Shown: positions 1 through 13,754, counted from the stretch's first letter. The stretch: 64,000 nucleotides of DNA from Amia ocellicauda (GCF_036373705.1 NC_089850.1:63841602-63905601), one strand, 5' to 3'. Notes: generated by a model not told the origin, from the sequence alone. Made by a program: numbers and translations.

Positions 1-522
1 TGTGTGTGTCTGTCTGTATGTGTGCCTCTGTCTATGTTATGTGTGTGAGTCTCTGTCTCTGTGTGTGTGTCTGTGAGTGTGTGTGTGTGTGTCTCTGTGT
101 GTTTCTGTGTGTTTCTGTGTGTCTCTGTGTGTGTCTCTGTGTGTGTGTGTCTATGTGTGTGTGTGTCTGTGTGTGTGTTTGTCTCTGTGTGTGTCTGTCT
201 CTGTCTGTGTGTGTCTCTGTGTGTGTCTCTGTCTGTGTGTGTGTGTGTCTGTCTCTGTGTGTATATGTGTGTCTTTGTGTGTGTGTGTGTCTCTGTGTGT
301 GTGTCTCTGTTTGTGTTTGTCTGTGTGTGTGTGTGTGTCTCTGTGTCTGTCTCTGTCTGTGTGTGTCTGTGTGTGTGTCTGTCTGTGTGTGTGTCTCTCT
401 CGGTCTCTGTGTATGTCTGTCTGTGTGTGTGTCTGTCTGTTTGTGTGTGTCTGTGTGTGTCTGTCTCTGTGTGTGTGTGTGTCTCTGTTTGTGTTTGTCT
501 GTGTGTGTGTGTGTGTCTCTGT
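1..522. repeat. TG-rich low-complexity DNA at the left edge
   Basis: Imperfect TG/TCTG simple repeat with no unique segment. At about 523 it passes into the first copy of the 1.4-kb tandem array. All long reading frames here are low-complexity Cys/Val/Ser/Leu on one strand and Thr/His/Arg/Asp on the other, and are not genes. Confidence 0.9.
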
Positions 523-3500
523 TTGTGTTTGTCTGTGTGTGTCTGTCTGTGTGTGTCTCTGTGTGTGTGTGTGTGTCTGTGTGTGTGTGTCTGTGTGTGT
601 GTCTCTGTGTATGTGTCTGTCTCTGTTTGTGTGTGTCTGTGTGTGTGTCTGTGTGTGTGTGTGTGTGTGTCTGTCTCTATGTGTATCTGTGTGTGTCTTT
701 GTGTGTGTGTGTGTCTGTGTGTGTCTCTGTGTCTGTGTGTGTGTGTGTCTGTCTCTGTGTGTGTGTCTGTGTGTGTGTTTGTGTGTCTGTGTGTGTGTGT
801 CTTTGTGTGTGTGTGTCTGTCGCTGTCCGTTTGTGTGTCTGTGTGTGTGTGTCTCTGTGTGTGTCTATCTCTGTCTGTGTGTGTGTCTCTCTGTGTGTGT
901 GTGTGTGTCTGTCTGTGTGTGTGTGTGTGTCTGTGTCTCTGTGTGTGTCTCTGTCTCTGTCTGTGTGTGTCTGTGTGTGTGTGTGTCTGTCTCTGTCTGT
1001 GTGTGTGTCTGTCTCTGTGTGTCTCTATGTGTGTCTGTCTCTGTGTGTCTCTGTGTATGTCTGTCTGTGTGTGTCTCTGTGTGTGTTTGTCTGTGTGTGT
1101 GTGTCTCTGTGTGTCTGTCTCTTTCTGTGTGTGTCTGTCTGTGTGTGTGTGTCTGTCTGTGTGTGTGTGTCTCTGTCTGTGTGTGTATCTCTGTCTGTGA
1201 GTGTCTGTGTGTGTGTGTCTGTCTCGGTGTGTGTCTGTGTGTGTGTGTCTGTCTGTGTGTGTCTCTGTCTCTGTGTGTGTGTTTCTGTGTGTATGTCTGT
1301 GTGTGTGAGTCACTGTCTCTGTCTGTGTGTGTGTCTCTGTGCGTGTGCGTGTGTCTGTCTCTGTCTGTGTGTATGTCTCTGTCTGTGTGTGTGTCTGTGT
1401 GTGTGTGTGTGTGTGTCTGTCTCTGTCTGTGTGTGTATCTCTGTCTGTGTCTGTGTGTGTGTGTCTCTGTCTGTGTGTGTATCTCTGTCTGTGTCTGTGT
1501 GTGTGTGTCTCTGTCTGTGTGTGTCTGTGTTTGTGTGTGTCTGTCTCTGTCTGTGTGTGTGTGTCTGTCTGTTTGTGTGTGTCTGTGTGTGTCTGTCTGT
1601 GTCTGTGTGTGTGTGTCTCTGTACCTCTCTCTCCACATGCTGATGATGATACAGTTTATGTCGAGGGACAAGCACTGACTGTAGACACGTGTGCGCTCCA
1701 CGCTCGCCCTCCCGACCAATCCGCGCCGAGTTGTATTCCCAGGCAAGGCTTAGAAACGCGCTCTGATTGGCTGTCCGGCGGGACAGGGGCAGGGGCGGGA
1801 GGCCACGGGAGCCGAGAGAAAGAGGTGATTGATGGAGGGGTCGAACAGGAACAGACTCACACTCCGACACAGAGAGGGTCTTCATAACAAGTGATCATAC
1901 CGTACAAACTGCCCGCAAGAGTAACATCATAATGTTTGTGTTTGTCTGTGTGTGTCTGTCTGTGTGTGTCTCTGTGTGTGTGTGTGTGTCTGTGTGTGTG
2001 TGTCTGTGTGTGTGTCTCTGTGTATGTGTCTGTCTCTGTTTGTGTGTGTCTGTGTGTGTGTCTGTGTGTGTGTGTGTGTGTGTCTGTCTCTATGTGTATC
2101 TGTGTGTGTCTTTGTGTGTGTGTGTGTCTGTGTGTGTCTCTGTGTCTGTGTGTGTGTGTGTCTGTCTCTGTGTGTGTGTCTGTGTGTGTGTTTGTGTGTC
2201 TGTGTGTGTGTGTCTTTGTGTGTGTGTGTCTGTCGCTGTCCGTTTGTGTGTCTGTGTGTGTGTGTCTCTGTGTGTGTCTATCTCTGTCTGTGTGTGTGTC
2301 TCTCTGTGTGTGTGTGTGTGTCTGTCTGTGTGTGTGTGTGTGTCTGTGTCTCTGTGTGTGTCTCTGTCTCTGTCTGTGTGTGTCTGTGTGTGTGTGTGTC
2401 TGTCTCTGTCTGTGTGTGTGTCTGTCTCTGTGTGTCTCTATGTGTGTCTGTCTCTGTGTGTCTCTGTGTATGTCTGTCTGTGTGTGTCTCTGTGTGTGTT
2501 TGTCTGTGTGTGTGTGTCTCTGTGTGTCTGTCTCTTTCTGTGTGTGTCTGTCTGTGTGTGTGTGTCTGTCTGTGTGTGTGTGTCTCTGTCTGTGTGTGTA
2601 TCTCTGTCTGTGAGTGTCTGTGTGTGTGTGTCTGTCTCGGTGTGTGTCTGTGTGTGTGTGTCTGTCTGTGTGTGTCTCTGTCTCTGTGTGTGTGTTTCTG
2701 TGTGTATGTCTGTGTGTGTGAGTCACTGTCTCTGTCTGTGTGTGTGTCTCTGTGCGTGTGCGTGTGTCTGTCTCTGTCTGTGTGTATGTCTCTGTCTGTG
2801 TGTGTGTCTGTGTGTGTGTGTGTGTGTGTCTGTCTCTGTCTGTGTGTGTATCTCTGTCTGTGTCTGTGTGTGTGTGTCTCTGTCTGTGTGTGTATCTCTG
2901 TCTGTGTCTGTGTGTGTGTGTCTCTGTCTGTGTGTGTCTGTGTTTGTGTGTGTCTGTCTCTGTCTGTGTGTGTGTGTCTGTCTGTTTGTGTGTGTCTGTG
3001 TGTGTCTGTCTGTGTCTGTGTGTGTGTGTCTCTGTACCTCTCTCTCCACATGCTGATGATGATACAGTTTATGTCGAGGGACAAGCACTGACTGTAGACA
3101 CGTGTGCGCTCCACGCTCGCCCTCCCGACCAATCCGCGCCGAGTTGTATTCCCAGGCAAGGCTTAGAAACGCGCTCTGATTGGCTGTCCGGCGGGACAGG
3201 GGCAGGGGCGGGAGGCCACGGGAGCCGAGAGAAAGAGGTGATTGATGGAGGGGTCGAACAGGAACAGACTCACACTCCGACACAGAGAGGGTCTTCATAA
3301 CAAGTGATCATACCGTACAAACTGCCCGCAAGAGTAACATCATAATGTTTGTGTTTGTCTGTGTGTGTCTGTCTGTGTGTGTCTCTGTGTGTGTGTGTGT
3401 GTCTGTGTGTGTGTGTCTGTGTGTGTGTCTCTGTGTATGTGTCTGTCTCTGTTTGTGTGTGTCTGTGTGTGTGTCTGTGTGTGTGTGTGTGTGTGTCTGT

Positions 3501-6500
3501 CTCTATGTGTATCTGTGTGTGTCTTTGTGTGTGTGTGTGTCTGTGTGTGTCTCTGTGTCTGTGTGTGTGTGTGTCTGTCTCTGTGTGTGTGTCTGTGTGT
3601 GTGTTTGTGTGTCTGTGTGTGTGTGTCTTTGTGTGTGTGTGTCTGTCGCTGTCCGTTTGTGTGTCTGTGTGTGTGTGTCTCTGTGTGTGTCTATCTCTGT
3701 CTGTGTGTGTGTCTCTCTGTGTGTGTGTGTGTGTCTGTCTGTGTGTGTGTGTGTGTCTGTGTCTCTGTGTGTGTCTCTGTCTCTGTCTGTGTGTGTCTGT
3801 GTGTGTGTGTGTCTGTCTCTGTCTGTGTGTGTGTCTGTCTCTGTGTGTCTCTATGTGTGTCTGTCTCTGTGTGTCTCTGTGTATGTCTGTCTGTGTGTGT
3901 CTCTGTGTGTGTTTGTCTGTGTGTGTGTGTCTGTCTCGGTGTGTGTCTGTGTGTGTGTGTCTGTCTGTGTGTGTCTCTGTCTCTGTGTGTGTGTTTCTGT
4001 GTGTATGTCTGTGTGTGTGAGTCACTGTCTCTGTCTGTGTGTGTGTCTCTGTGCGTGTGCGTGTGTCTGTCTCTGTCTGTGTGTATGTCTCTGTCTGTGT
4101 GTGTGTCTGTGTGTGTGTGTGTGTGTGTCTGTCTCTGTCTGTGTGTGTATCTCTGTCTGTGTCTGTGTGTGTGTGTCTCTGTCTGTGTGTGTATCTCTGT
4201 CTGTGTCTGTGTGTGTGTGTCTCTGTCTGTGTGTGTCTGTGTTTGTGTGTGTCTGTCTCTGTCTGTGTGTGTGTGTCTGTCTGTTTGTGTGTGTCTGTGT
4301 GTGTCTGTCTGTGTCTGTGTGTGTGTGTCTCTGTACCTCTCTCTCCACATGCTGATGATGATACAGTTTATGTCGAGGGACAAGCACTGACTGTAGACAC
4401 GTGTGCGCTCCACGCTCGCCCTCCCGACCAATCCGCGCCGAGTTGTATTCCCAGGCAAGGCTTAGAAACGCGCTCTGATTGGCTGTCCGGCGGGACAGGG
4501 GCAGGGGCGGGAGGCCACGGGAGCCGAGAGAAAGAGGTGATTGATGGAGGGGTCGAACAGGAACAGACTCACACTCCGACACAGAGAGGGTCTTCATAAC
4601 AAGTGATCATACCGTACAAACTGCCCGCAAGAGTAACATCATAATGTTTGTGTTTGTCTGTGTGTGTCTGTCTGTGTGTGTCTCTGTGTGTGTGTGTGTG
4701 TCTGTGTGTGTGTGTCTGTGTGTGTGTCTCTGTGTATGTGTCTGTCTCTGTTTGTGTGTGTCTGTGTGTGTGTCTGTGTGTGTGTGTGTGTGTGTCTGTC
4801 TCTATGTGTATCTGTGTGTGTCTTTGTGTGTGTGTGTGTCTGTGTGTGTCTCTGTGTCTGTGTGTGTGTGTGTCTGTCTCTGTGTGTGTGTCTGTGTGTG
4901 TGTTTGTGTGTCTGTGTGTGTGTGTCTTTGTGTGTGTGTGTCTGTCGCTGTCCGTTTGTGTGTCTGTGTGTGTGTGTCTCTGTGTGTGTCTATCTCTGTC
5001 TGTGTGTGTGTCTCTCTGTGTGTGTGTGTGTGTCTGTCTGTGTGTGTGTGTGTGTCTGTGTCTCTGTGTGTGTCTCTGTCTCTGTCTGTGTGTGTCTGTG
5101 TGTGTGTGTGTCTGTCTCTGTCTGTGTGTGTGTCTGTCTCTGTGTGTCTCTATGTGTGTCTGTCTCTGTGTGTCTCTGTGTATGTCTGTCTGTGTGTGTC
5201 TCTGTGTGTGTTTGTCTGTGTGTGTGTGTCTCTGTGTGTCTGTCTCTTTCTGTGTGTGTCTGTCTGTGTGTGTGTGTCTGTCTGTGTGTGTGTGTCTCTG
5301 TCTGTGTGTGTATCTCTGTCTGTGAGTGTCTGTGTGTGTGTGTCTGTCTCGGTGTGTGTCTGTGTGTGTGTGTCTGTCTGTGTGTGTCTCTGTCTCTGTG
5401 TGTGTGTTTCTGTGTGTATGTCTGTGTGTGTGAGTCACTGTCTCTGTCTGTGTGTGTGTCTCTGTGCGTGTGCGTGTGTCTGTCTCTGTCTGTGTGTATG
5501 TCTCTGTCTGTGTGTGTGTCTGTGTGTGTGTGTGTGTGTGTCTGTCTCTGTCTGTGTGTGTATCTCTGTCTGTGTCTGTGTGTGTGTGTCTCTGTCTGTG
5601 TGTGTATCTCTGTCTGTGTCTGTGTGTGTGTGTCTCTGTCTGTGTGTGTCTGTGTTTGTGTGTGTCTGTCTCTGTCTGTGTGTGTGTGTCTGTCTGTTTG
5701 TGTGTGTCTGTGTGTGTCTGTCTGTGTCTGTGTGTGTGTGTCTCTGTACCTCTCTCTCCACATGCTGATGATGATACAGTTTATGTCGAGGGACAAGCAC
5801 TGACTGTAGACACGTGTGCGCTCCACGCTCGCCCTCCCGACCAATCCGCGCCGAGTTGTATTCCCAGGCAAGGCTTAGAAACGCGCTCTGATTGGCTGTC
5901 CGGCGGGACAGGGGCAGGGGCGGGAGGCCACGGGAGCCGAGAGAAAGAGGTGATTGATGGAGGGGTCGAACAGGAACAGACTCACACTCCGACACAGAGA
6001 GGGTCTTCATAACAAGTGATCATACCGTACAAACTGCCCGCAAGAGTAACATCATAATGTTTGTGTTTGTCTGTGTGTGTCTGTCTGTGTGTGTCTCTGT
6101 GTGTGTGTGTGTGTCTGTGTGTGTGTGTCTGTGTGTGTGTCTCTGTGTATGTGTCTGTCTCTGTTTGTGTGTGTCTGTGTGTGTGTCTGTGTGTGTGTGT
6201 GTGTGTGTCTGTCTCTATGTGTATCTGTGTGTGTCTTTGTGTGTGTGTGTGTCTGTGTGTGTCTCTGTGTCTGTGTGTGTGTGTGTCTGTCTCTGTGTGT
6301 GTGTCTGTGTGTGTGTTTGTGTGTCTGTGTGTGTGTGTCTTTGTGTGTGTGTGTCTGTCGCTGTCCGTTTGTGTGTCTGTGTGTGTGTGTCTCTGTGTGT
6401 GTCTATCTCTGTCTGTGTGTGTGTCTCTCTGTGTGTGTGTGTGTGTCTGTCTGTGTGTGTGTGTGTGTCTGTGTCTCTGTGTGTGTCTCTGTCTCTGTCT

Positions 6501-7473
6501 GTGTGTGTCTGTGTGTGTGTGTGTCTGTCTCTGTCTGTGTGTGTGTCTGTCTCTGTGTGTCTCTATGTGTGTCTGTCTCTGTGTGTCTCTGTGTATGTCT
6601 GTCTGTGTGTGTCTCTGTGTGTGTTTGTCTGTGTGTGTGTGTCTCTGTGTGTCTGTCTCTTTCTGTGTGTGTCTGTCTGTGTGTGTGTGTCTGTCTGTGT
6701 GTGTGTGTCTCTGTCTGTGTGTGTATCTCTGTCTGTGAGTGTCTGTGTGTGTGTGTCTGTCTCGGTGTGTGTCTGTGTGTGTGTGTCTGTCTGTGTGTGT
6801 CTCTGTCTCTGTGTGTGTGTTTCTGTGTGTATGTCTGTGTGTGTGAGTCACTGTCTCTGTCTGTGTGTGTGTCTCTGTGCGTGTGCGTGTGTCTGTCTCT
6901 GTCTGTGTGTATGTCTCTGTCTGTGTGTGTGTCTGTGTGTGTGTGTGTGTGTGTCTGTCTCTGTCTGTGTGTGTATCTCTGTCTGTGTCTGTGTGTGTGT
7001 GTCTCTGTCTGTGTGTGTATCTCTGTCTGTGTCTGTGTGTGTGTGTCTCTGTCTGTGTGTGTCTGTGTTTGTGTGTGTCTGTCTCTGTCTGTGTGTGTGT
7101 GTCTGTCTGTTTGTGTGTGTCTGTGTGTGTCTGTCTGTGTCTGTGTGTGTGTGTCTCTGTACCTCTCTCTCCACATGCTGATGATGATACAGTTTATGTC
7201 GAGGGACAAGCACTGACTGTAGACACGTGTGCGCTCCACGCTCGCCCTCCCGACCAATCCGCGCCGAGTTGTATTCCCAGGCAAGGCTTAGAAACGCGCT
7301 CTGATTGGCTGTCCGGCGGGACAGGGGCAGGGGCGGGAGGCCACGGGAGCCGAGAGAAAGAGGTGATTGATGGAGGGGTCGAACAGGAACAGACTCACAC
7401 TCCGACACAGAGAGGGTCTTCATAACAAGTGATCATACCGTACAAACTGCCCGCAAGAGTAACATCATAATGC
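523..7473. repeat. Five-copy tandem array, 1413-bp unit
   Basis: Copies lie at about 523-1935, 1936-3348, 3349-4647, 4648-6060 and 6061-7473. Each consists of about 1.1 kb of TG-rich DNA followed by about 310 bp of complex CpG-containing DNA. Spacing of the complex block is 1413, 1299, 1413 and 1413 bp; copy 3 lacks 114 bp of TG-rich sequence near 3930. By eye the copies otherwise look identical, which suggests recent amplification, ongoing homogenisation or an assembly artefact. The long open frames across the array are by-products of the repeat. Confidence 0.93.
1624..1935. promoter_or_regulatory. Promoter-like block repeated in every 1.4-kb unit
   Basis: This is the complex part of the array unit; equivalent blocks start near 3037, 4336, 5749 and 7162. 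In this copy there is a CACGTG E-box (1686-1691), a CCAAT box (1716-1720), an inverted CCAAT box (1766-1770) and an Sp1-like GC box (about 1791-1800), all within 115 bp and surrounded by CpGs. This layout is typical of vertebrate CpG promoters. No transcript or real ORF is visible, so promoter activity is inference; it could be the captured promoter of a gene located elsewhere. Confidence 0.45.
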
Positions 7474-7569
7474 CGTTAATATGCAAATACGAACCCAATA
7501 AGGAAACACGGCAGTGAGTGCGGTACCGTTCAGCAAAAAATGTGGTACGTGACGCAAAAAGAGTCACAC

Positions 7570-10500
7570 ACCGTACTATAATACACTATATTGTACAGTA
7601 AAACACTGTACTGTAATAAATATTGAACTGTACTGTAATACACTACATTGTACAATCAAACACTACTATAACACTGTACTATAATAAATATTGGACTGTA
7701 CTGTAATACACTATATTGTACAGTAAAACACTGTACTGTAATAAATATTGAACTGTAGTGTAATACACTATATTGTACAATCAAACACTACTATAACACT
7801 GTACTGTAATAAATATTGAACTGTAGTGTAATACACTATATTGTACAGTAAAACACTGTACTATAACACTGTACTGTAATAAATATTGAACTGTACTGTA
7901 ATACACTATATTGTACAATCAAACACTACTATAACACTGTACTGTAATAAATATTGAACTGTAGTGTAATACACTATATTGTACAGTAAAACACTGTTGT
8001 ATAACACTGTACTGTAATAAATATTGAGCTGTACTGTAATACACTATATTGTACAATCAAACACTACTATAACAGTGTACTATAATAAATATTGGACTGT
8101 ACTGTAATACACTATATTGTACAGTAAAACACTGTAATATAACACTGTACTGTAATAAATATTGAACTGTACTGTAATACACCATATTGTACAATCAAAC
8201 TACTATAACACTGTACTGTAATAAATATTGAGCTGTACTGTAATACACTATATTGTACAGTAATACTGTACATTAACACTGTACTGTAATAAATATTGAG
8301 CTGTACTGTAATACACTATATTGTACAGTAAAACACTGTACATTAACACTGTACTGTAATAAATATTGAACTGTACTGTAATACACTATATTGTACAATC
8401 AAACACTACTATAACACTACTGTAAAAAATATTGAACTGTACTGTAATACACTATATTGTACAGTAAAACACTGTACTGTAATAAATATTGAACTGTACT
8501 GTAATACACTATATTGTACAATCAAACACTACTATAACACTGTACTGTAATAAATATTGAACTGTACTGTAATACACTATATTGTACAAACACTACTATA
8601 ACACTGTACTGTAATAAATATTGAACTGTACTGTAATACACTATATTGTACAATCAAACACTACTATAACACTGTACTATAATAAATATTGGACTGTACT
8701 GTAATACAATATATTGTACAGTAAAACACTGTACTGTAATAATTATTGAACTGTAGTGTAATACACTATATTGTACAGTAAAACACTGTACTATAACACT
8801 GTACTGTAATAAATATTGAACTGTACTGTAATACACTATATTGTACAGTAAAACACTGTACTATAACACTGTACTGTAATAAATATTGAACTGTACTGTA
8901 ATACACTATATTGTAGAGTAAAACACTGTACATTAACACTGTACTGTAATAAATATTGAACTGTACTGTAATACACTATATTGTACATTCAAACACTACT
9001 ATAACACTACTGTAAAAAATATTGAACTGTACTGTAATACACTATATTGTACAATCAAACACTACTATAACACTGTACTATAATAAATATTGAACTGTAC
9101 TGTAATACACTATATTGTACAATCAAACACTACTATAACACTACTGTAAAAATTATTGAACTGTACTGTAATACACTATATTGTACAGTAAAACACTGTT
9201 GTATAACACTGTACTGTAATAAATATTGAACTGTACTGTAATACACTGTATTGTACAGTAAAACACTGTACTATAACACTGTACTGTAATAAATATTGAA
9301 CTGTACTGTAATACACTATATTGTACAGTAAAACACTGTACTATAACACTGTACTGTAATAAATATTGAACTGTACTGTAATACACTATATTGTAGAGTA
9401 AAACACTGTACATTAACACTGTACTGTAATAAATATTGAACTGTACTGTAATACACTATATTGTACATTCAAACACTACTATAACACTACTGTAAAAAAT
9501 ATTGAACTGTACTGTAATACACTATATTGTACAATCAAACACTACTATAACACTGTACTATAATAAATATTGAACTGTACTGTAATACACTATATTGTAC
9601 AATCAAACACTACTATAACACTACTGTAAAAATTATTGAACTGTACTGTAATACACTATATTGTACAGTAAAACACTGTTGTATAACACTGTACTGTAAT
9701 AAATATTGAACTGTACTGTAATACACTGTATTGTACAGTAAAACACTGTACTATAACACTGTACTGTAATAAATATTGAACTGTACTGTAATACACTGTA
9801 TTGTACAGTAAAACACTGTACTATAACACTGTACTGTAATAAATATTGAACTGTACTGTAATACACTATATTGTACAGTAAAACACTGTACTGTAATAAA
9901 TATTGAACTGTAGTGTAATACACTATATTGTACAATCAAACACTACTATAACACTGTACTGTAATAAATATTGGACTGTACTGTAATACACTATATTGTA
10001 CAGTAAAACACTGTACTATAACACTGTACTGTAATAAATATTGAACTGTACTGTAATACACCATATTGTACAATCAAACTACTATAACACTGTACTGTAA
10101 TAAATATTGAGCTGTACTGTAATACACTATATTGTACAGTAATACACTGTACATTAACACTGTACTGTAATAAATATTGAGCTGTACTGTAATACACTAT
10201 ATTGTACAGTAAAACACTGTACATTAACACTGTACTGTAATAAATATTGAACTGTACTGTAATACACTATATTGTACAATCAAACACTACTATAACACTA
10301 CTGTAAAAAATATTGAACTGTACTGTAATACACTATATTGTACAGTAAAACACTGTACTGTAATAAATATTGAACTGTACTGTAATACACTATATTGTAC
10401 AATCAAACACTACTATAACACTGTACTGTAATAAATATTGAACTGTACTGTAATACACTATATTGTACAGTAAAACACTGTTGTATAACACTGTACTGTA

Positions 10501-12560
10501 ATAAATATTGAACTGTACTGTAATACACTGTATTGTACAGTAAAACACTGTACTATAACACTGTACTGTAATAAGTATTGAACTGTACTGTAATACACTA
10601 TATTGTACAATCAAACACTACTATAACACTGTACTATAATAAATATTGGACTGTACTGTAATACAATATATTGTACAGTAAATCACTGTACTGTAATAAA
10701 TATTGAACTGTAGTGTAATACACTATATTGTACAGTAAAACACTGTACTATAACACTGTACTGTAATAAATATTGAACTGTACTGTAATACACTATATTG
10801 TACAATCAAACACTACTATAACACTGTACTGTAATAAATATTGAACTGTACTGTAATACACTATATTGTACAATCAAACACTACTATAACACTGTACTGT
10901 AATAAATTTTGAACTGTACTGTAATACACTATATTGTACAGTAAAACACTGTTGTATAACACTGTACTGTAATAAATATTGAACTGTACTGTAATACACT
11001 GTATTGTACAATCAAACACTACTATAACACTGTACTATAATAAATATTGGACTGTACTGTAATACACTATATTGTACAGTAAAACACTGTACTGTAATAA
11101 ATATTGAACTGTAGTGTAATACACTATATTGTACAATCAAACACTACTATAACACTACTGTAAAAAATATTGAACTGTACTGTAATACACTATATTGTAC
11201 AATCAAACACTACTATAACACTGTACTATAATAAATATTGAACTGTACTGTAATACACTATATTGTACAATCAAACACTACTATAACACTGTACTGTAAT
11301 ACATTTTGAACTGTACTGTAATACACTATATTGTACAGTAAAACACTGTTGTATAACACTGTACTGTAATAAATATTGAACTGTACTGTAATACACTGTA
11401 TTGTACAGTAAAACACTGTACTATAACACTGTACTATAATAAATATTGGACTGTACTGTAATACACTATATTGTACAGTAAAACACTGTACTGTAATAAA
11501 TATTGAACTGTAGTGTAATACACTATATTGTACAATCAAACACTACTATAACACTGTACTGTAATAAATATTGAGCTGTACTGTAATACACTATATTGTA
11601 CAGTAAAACACTGTACTATAACACTGTACTGTAATAAATATTGAACTGTACTGTAATACACTATATTGTACAATCAAACACTACTATAACACTGTACTGT
11701 AATAAATATTGAACTGTACTGTAATACACTATATTGTACAGTAAAACACTGTACTATAACACTGTACTATAATAAATATTGGACTGTACTGTAATACACT
11801 ATATTGTACAGTAAAACACTGTACTGTAATAAATATTGAACTGTAGTGTAATACACTATATTGTACAATCAAACACTACTATAACACTGTACTGTAATAC
11901 ACTATATTGTACAATCAAACACTACTATAACACTGTACTGTAATACACTATATTGTACAATCAAACACTACTATAACACTGTACTGTAATAAATATTGAA
12001 CTGTACTGTAATACACTGTACTGTACTGTCATACACTGTACTGTAATACACTATACTGTACAATCAAACACTACTATAACACTGTACTGTAATAAATATT
12101 GAACTGTACTGTAATACACTATATTGTACAATCAAACACTACTATAACACTGTACTGTAATAAATATTGAACTGTACTGTAATACACTATATTGTACAGT
12201 AAAACACTGTACTATAACACTGTACTGTAATAAATATTGAACTGTACTGTAATACACTATATTGTACAATCAAACTACTATAACACTGTAGTATAATAAA
12301 TATTGAACTGTAGTGTAATACACTATATTGTACAGTAAAACACTGTACTATAACACTGTACTGTAATAAATATTGAACTGTACTGTAATACACTATATTG
12401 TACAATCAAACTACTATAACACTGTACTATAATAAATATTGAACTGTAGTGTAATACACTATATTGTACAGTAAAACACTGTACTATAACACTGTACTGT
12501 AATAAATATTGAACTGTACTGTCATACACTGTACTGTAATACACTATATTGTGAGGTAAT
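7570..12560. repeat. AT-rich satellite, basic unit about 70 bp
   Basis: About 5 kb built from variants of a unit containing AATAAATATTGAACTGTACT and TACACTATATTGTACA. Units of about 70, 68 and 50 bp occur, differing in whether a second ATAACACTGTACT segment is present and whether CAGTAAAA or CAATCAAA follows TTGTA. A higher-order duplication is visible: 8881-9300 recurs at 9361-9780 with period 480 bp and almost no difference. Minus-strand ORFs rich in Tyr, Gln, Ser and Val arise only because this repeat has few stops in that frame. Confidence 0.93.
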
Positions 12561-13080
12561 AAACTACAGTAATATACTACACTGTACAGTATTGTACTAT
12601 ACAACAGTGAGGGCTTTCAAGTCTGCCTCCCATTGCATAATGTGGTGTTGAAAATATCAGTAGGTTTATATTAAACTGTATGGGCTCAGGAAAGGCGCTG
12701 GACTGTATTTTGAGTGAACCTGGATCAACGCCGATTAATGGGATTGATCACACACACACACACAGCACTCACATCCAGCCCCCTGCGTATGAAATCATTC
12801 TTCCCTATAGAGTCACACTGAACCTGCACTGCACTCCTGCTATAGCACTGCCTGTGCATCTGATCACACACACAGACCAGTGGTGTAGTGCTAACAAAAT
12901 AAGCAGGTACACTATATGGTCCAGAGTTAATTAAATCCGCATTCTCTCCTATTATTGCTTGTGAGTGCTGAATCCAAAGCAGCATAATAGCACAGAATGC
13001 TACATTATTATACACTTCCATGACTGTGACACCTCCAGACTGTAGCATCCATACACCACTGTTGTTAAACTACAGACTAT
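12561..13080. other. Gap without recognisable gene
   Basis: Ordinary sequence with a short CA run near 12748-12762. Open frames are short, lack family resemblance and have no splice context. I see nothing to annotate. Confidence 0.6.
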
Positions 13081-13084
13081 ACAT

Positions 13085-13740
13085 GAGAACATGAGGCAGT
13101 CCAAACGAGAGGAGGCCATTCGCCCCATCATGCTCGTTTGGTGTCCATTAATAACTAAGTGATCAAGGATCCTATCCAGTCTGTTTTTGAATGTTCCCAA
13201 ATTGTCTCTTCAGCCACATCGCTGGGGAGTTTGTTCAGATTGTGACGCCTCTCTGTGTGAAGAAGTGTCTCCTGTTTTCTGTCTTGAATGCCTTGAAGCC
13301 CAATTTCCATTTGTGTCCCGGGTGCGTGTGTCCCTGCTGATCTGGAAAAGCTCCTCTGGTTTGATGTGGTCGATGCCTTTCATGATGTTGAACACTTGGA
13401 TCAAGTCCCCACATAGTCTACTCTGTTCCAGGGTGATAAGGTTCAGGTCCTCAGTCTCTCAGTAAGACATTCCCTTCAGACCTGGAATAAGTCTGGTTGC
13501 TCTCCTCTGAACTGCCTCTAGAGCAGCGATATCTTTCTTGAAGTGTGGAGCCAAGAACTGTCCACAGTATCCAGATGAGCTCTAACTAGTGCATTGTACA
13601 GTCTGAACATCACTGACCTTGTTCTCAATTCTACACTTTTGACAATATACCTTAACATTGTGTTTGCCTTTTTTATTGCTTCCCCACATTGTTTGGATGG
13701 GGAAAGTGAGGAGGCCACATACATTTCATGGATGGTGACC
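13085..13740 (-). mobile_element. CR1/Rex1-like LINE, 3' fragment
   Basis: The minus strand encodes the C-terminal part of a LINE reverse-transcriptase ORF, including SLSPSKQCGEAIKKAN and [17 protein letters not shown], then a region ending in the characteristic 3' sequence with CGAATGGCCTCCTCTCG and ATGTTCTCATGT. Several stops and frame changes make it dead. A second copy on the opposite strand lies at 16330-17345. The Tc1/mariner element at 13755 inserted just upstream of this piece, and the N-terminal RT part of what may be the same copy lies at 15607-16060. Confidence 0.8.
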
Positions 13741-13754
13741 AGGGGGCTCTATTA

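Noticed and set aside
6-7425. Very long open frames (up to 545 codons) with Cys/Val/Ser or Thr/His/Gln repeats
   Set aside because: They are translations of TG-type simple repeats, open in several frames on both strands at once, with no start context or domain.
7570-12560. CRISPR-like array of repeats
   Set aside because: Units are contiguous and similar throughout with no unique spacers, and the genome is a vertebrate.
8654-12604. Minus-strand frames rich in YSTVQYLLQYS
   Set aside because: Produced by the 70-bp satellite; they recur with each unit and break at random.
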